A DNA stretch of 64,000 nucleotides from Allorhizobium sonneratiae (GTDB lineage Bacteria; Pseudomonadota; Alphaproteobacteria; Rhizobiales; Rhizobiaceae), in contig NZ_JAMKOJ010000005.1 of the NCBI RefSeq assembly GCF_023700755.1, positions 124,001-188,000 on the forward strand, in the 5' to 3' direction. A program made the position numbers and the translations under genes. Each line of letters opens with the position of its first letter. Position 1 is the first letter of the stretch. Under the pieces are notes generated by a model. The model was not told the DNA's origin and did not search any database. It saw only the letters and a list, made by a program, of their open reading frames with translations. Positions 63,153 through 64,000 of the stretch are shown piece after piece.

Positions 63153-64000
63153 TTATCGGCGTGAACCGCGGGCAATCCGTTCGATTTCCTCGCGTACGAG
63201 GCGCTCGACCAGCGTCGGCAGATTGTCGTCAAGCCATTCCTGCAGCATCGGCCGCAGCATGTCCTGCGCAATTTCGTCGAGCGAGCGGCGCTGCTGGCCA
63301 TCGACAGCGGCGGCAAGCTCTTCAAACGAACGGGCCACCTGTGCGCCCGCCTGTGTGGAGAGAAGGTTTGAGGTTTCTGTCTTCACCTGTTCTTGCGAAA
63401 CATGGGCGATCTCCTGCTGGTGCTGAGCTGGTTCAGCATTCGTGACGGCAGGATGGCGGTGGGATGTGTGTTGTTCTTCCTGCGCTGGAAAAACGACAGC
63501 GGCTTTTTCCAGCGGGCGGGAGGGAGAGCCGAAAGGGGATGAAAACGGCGATGATGCCAGAGTAACAGACGATGCCGGAGCAGGGGCGGCAGGCTCGGGA
63601 GGGCTGAACGCACGCGCCGGCTCATACACCTCTCTCTCGGACTGTCCTGCTTTATCGTCAACATGGTTGGCATTGCGCACGCGCGCAGCGAGATCGGCAA
63701 GCGACACCTGACGCGGGGTGCCGCGGTCTGCCTGATCGTTCAGCCGATGTTCGCTTTCCGGATGCGAGCTTGCGTCGGCAGGAGTGGCAGCCTCCATCCG
63801 TGCAGCATAATCAAGGCGCGATGGTCCGGGCTGGTTGGCGGGAACCGGCAGTTCCATCTCAGATGCGCTTGCCTCATAACCGTTACGGTCGAAGGCCAGA
63901 TCCGAACCGCGATCGTCATAACTGTCAGAACCAAGGGCGGGTGGCGGCTCATTGCTTTCGATGATCCGCCGGATCGACGCCAGAATTTCCTCCATCGACG
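63153..64000 (-). CDS. popZ: Polar organising protein PopZ (5' end outside the window)
   Basis: The frame is still open at the right edge: the codon before MEEILASIRRII is serine, matching the usual SMEEIL, so the true start lies outside. 282 residues are visible. The order is the short N-terminal helix, a long Pro/Ala/Ser-rich acidic linker of about 170 residues, and the conserved C-terminal helices (RSLDEIAQDMLRPMLQEWLD, then DNLPTLVERLVREEIERIAR). PopZ self-assembles at a cell pole and ties down chromosome-partition and cell-cycle proteins. Position upstream of valS is conserved in the order. Confidence 0.92.
   Translation of the reverse strand, partial: SMEEILASIRRIIESNEPPPALGSDSYDDRGSDLAFDRNGYEASASEMELPVPANQPGPSRLDYAARMEAATPADASSHPESEHRLNDQADRGTPRQVSLADLAARVRNANHVDDKAGQSEREVYEPARAFSPPEPAAPAPASSVTLASSPFSSPFGSPSRPLEKAAVVFPAQEEQHTSHRHPAVTNAEPAQHQQEIAHVSQEQVKTETSNLLSTQAGAQVARSFEELAAAVDGQQRRSLDEIAQDMLRPMLQEWLDDNLPTLVERLVREEIERIARGSRR

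Overview
The window is chromosomal DNA of an alphaproteobacterium of the order Hyphomicrobiales (Rhizobiales), most likely family Rhizobiaceae (Agrobacterium/Allorhizobium/Rhizobium group). The evidence is the ntrX-hfq-hflX order, the complete acpXL-lpxXL cluster for very-long-chain fatty acids of lipid A, a sufBCDS-type operon with two cysteine desulfurases, a GTTC-N7-GTTC LexA box, FnrN next to hemN, and popZ upstream of valS. The species cannot be named from the sequence alone. Genes are dense and mostly housekeeping; both ends cut a gene (ntrX on the left, popZ on the right).

Layout. 1-11.5 kb: ntrX (3' part), hfq, hflX, dusA, an MFS carrier, a cold-shock protein, a patatin, hisI, folE, a NifU-like protein, yidD and thrS. 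11.5-15 kb: a BON-domain protein, a degenerate peptide deformylase, fnrN and hemN, with a perfect FNR box between the last two. 15-20.6 kb: the C28 acyl-chain cluster acpXL-fabZ-fabF2-fabF1-adh-lpxXL. 20.7-22.6 kb: an AT-rich islet with one unrecognised DNA-binding-like gene. 22.6-25.4 kb: Nudix, DEAD-box helicase and alpha/beta hydrolase. 25.6-33.7 kb: the suf operon, interrupted by a GIY-YIG cassette bracketed by inverted palindromes and by a cupin gene. 33.8-34.1 kb: a non-coding MITE-like element with 34-base terminal inverted repeats. 34-42.5 kb: a lipoprotein, an ArsR/MFS pair, a LexA-boxed Y-family polymerase operon and a TetR/EmrAB efflux locus. 42.6-51.7 kb: a histidine kinase, nuclease, uracil-DNA glycosylase, Lrp regulator, dehydrogenase, LysE exporter, methyltransferase, Usg and an amino-acid ABC transporter. 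52-64 kb: a proline-rich OmpA protein, a soluble chemoreceptor, mobB-mobA-moaA, a DUF971 protein, frmA, valS and popZ.

How genes work together. The acpXL cluster supplies carrier, condensing pair, dehydratase, a likely enoyl reductase and the final acyltransferase, so only a ketoreductase must come from elsewhere. The suf operon supplies sulfur donors, scaffold and carriers, with a candidate Irr-type iron-responsive operator in front. FnrN probably activates hemN when oxygen falls. The TetR, ArsR and LexA sites each sit where they would control the neighbouring genes.

The least ordinary items are the GIY-YIG/inverted-repeat cassette inside suf, the nested-palindrome element at 33.8-34.1 kb, the ketosynthase paralog without its nucleophile, the deformylase-like protein without its metal ligands, and the SOS-boxed polymerase translationally coupled to a four-cysteine protein. 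No CRISPR array, tRNA, rRNA or complete insertion sequence was seen.
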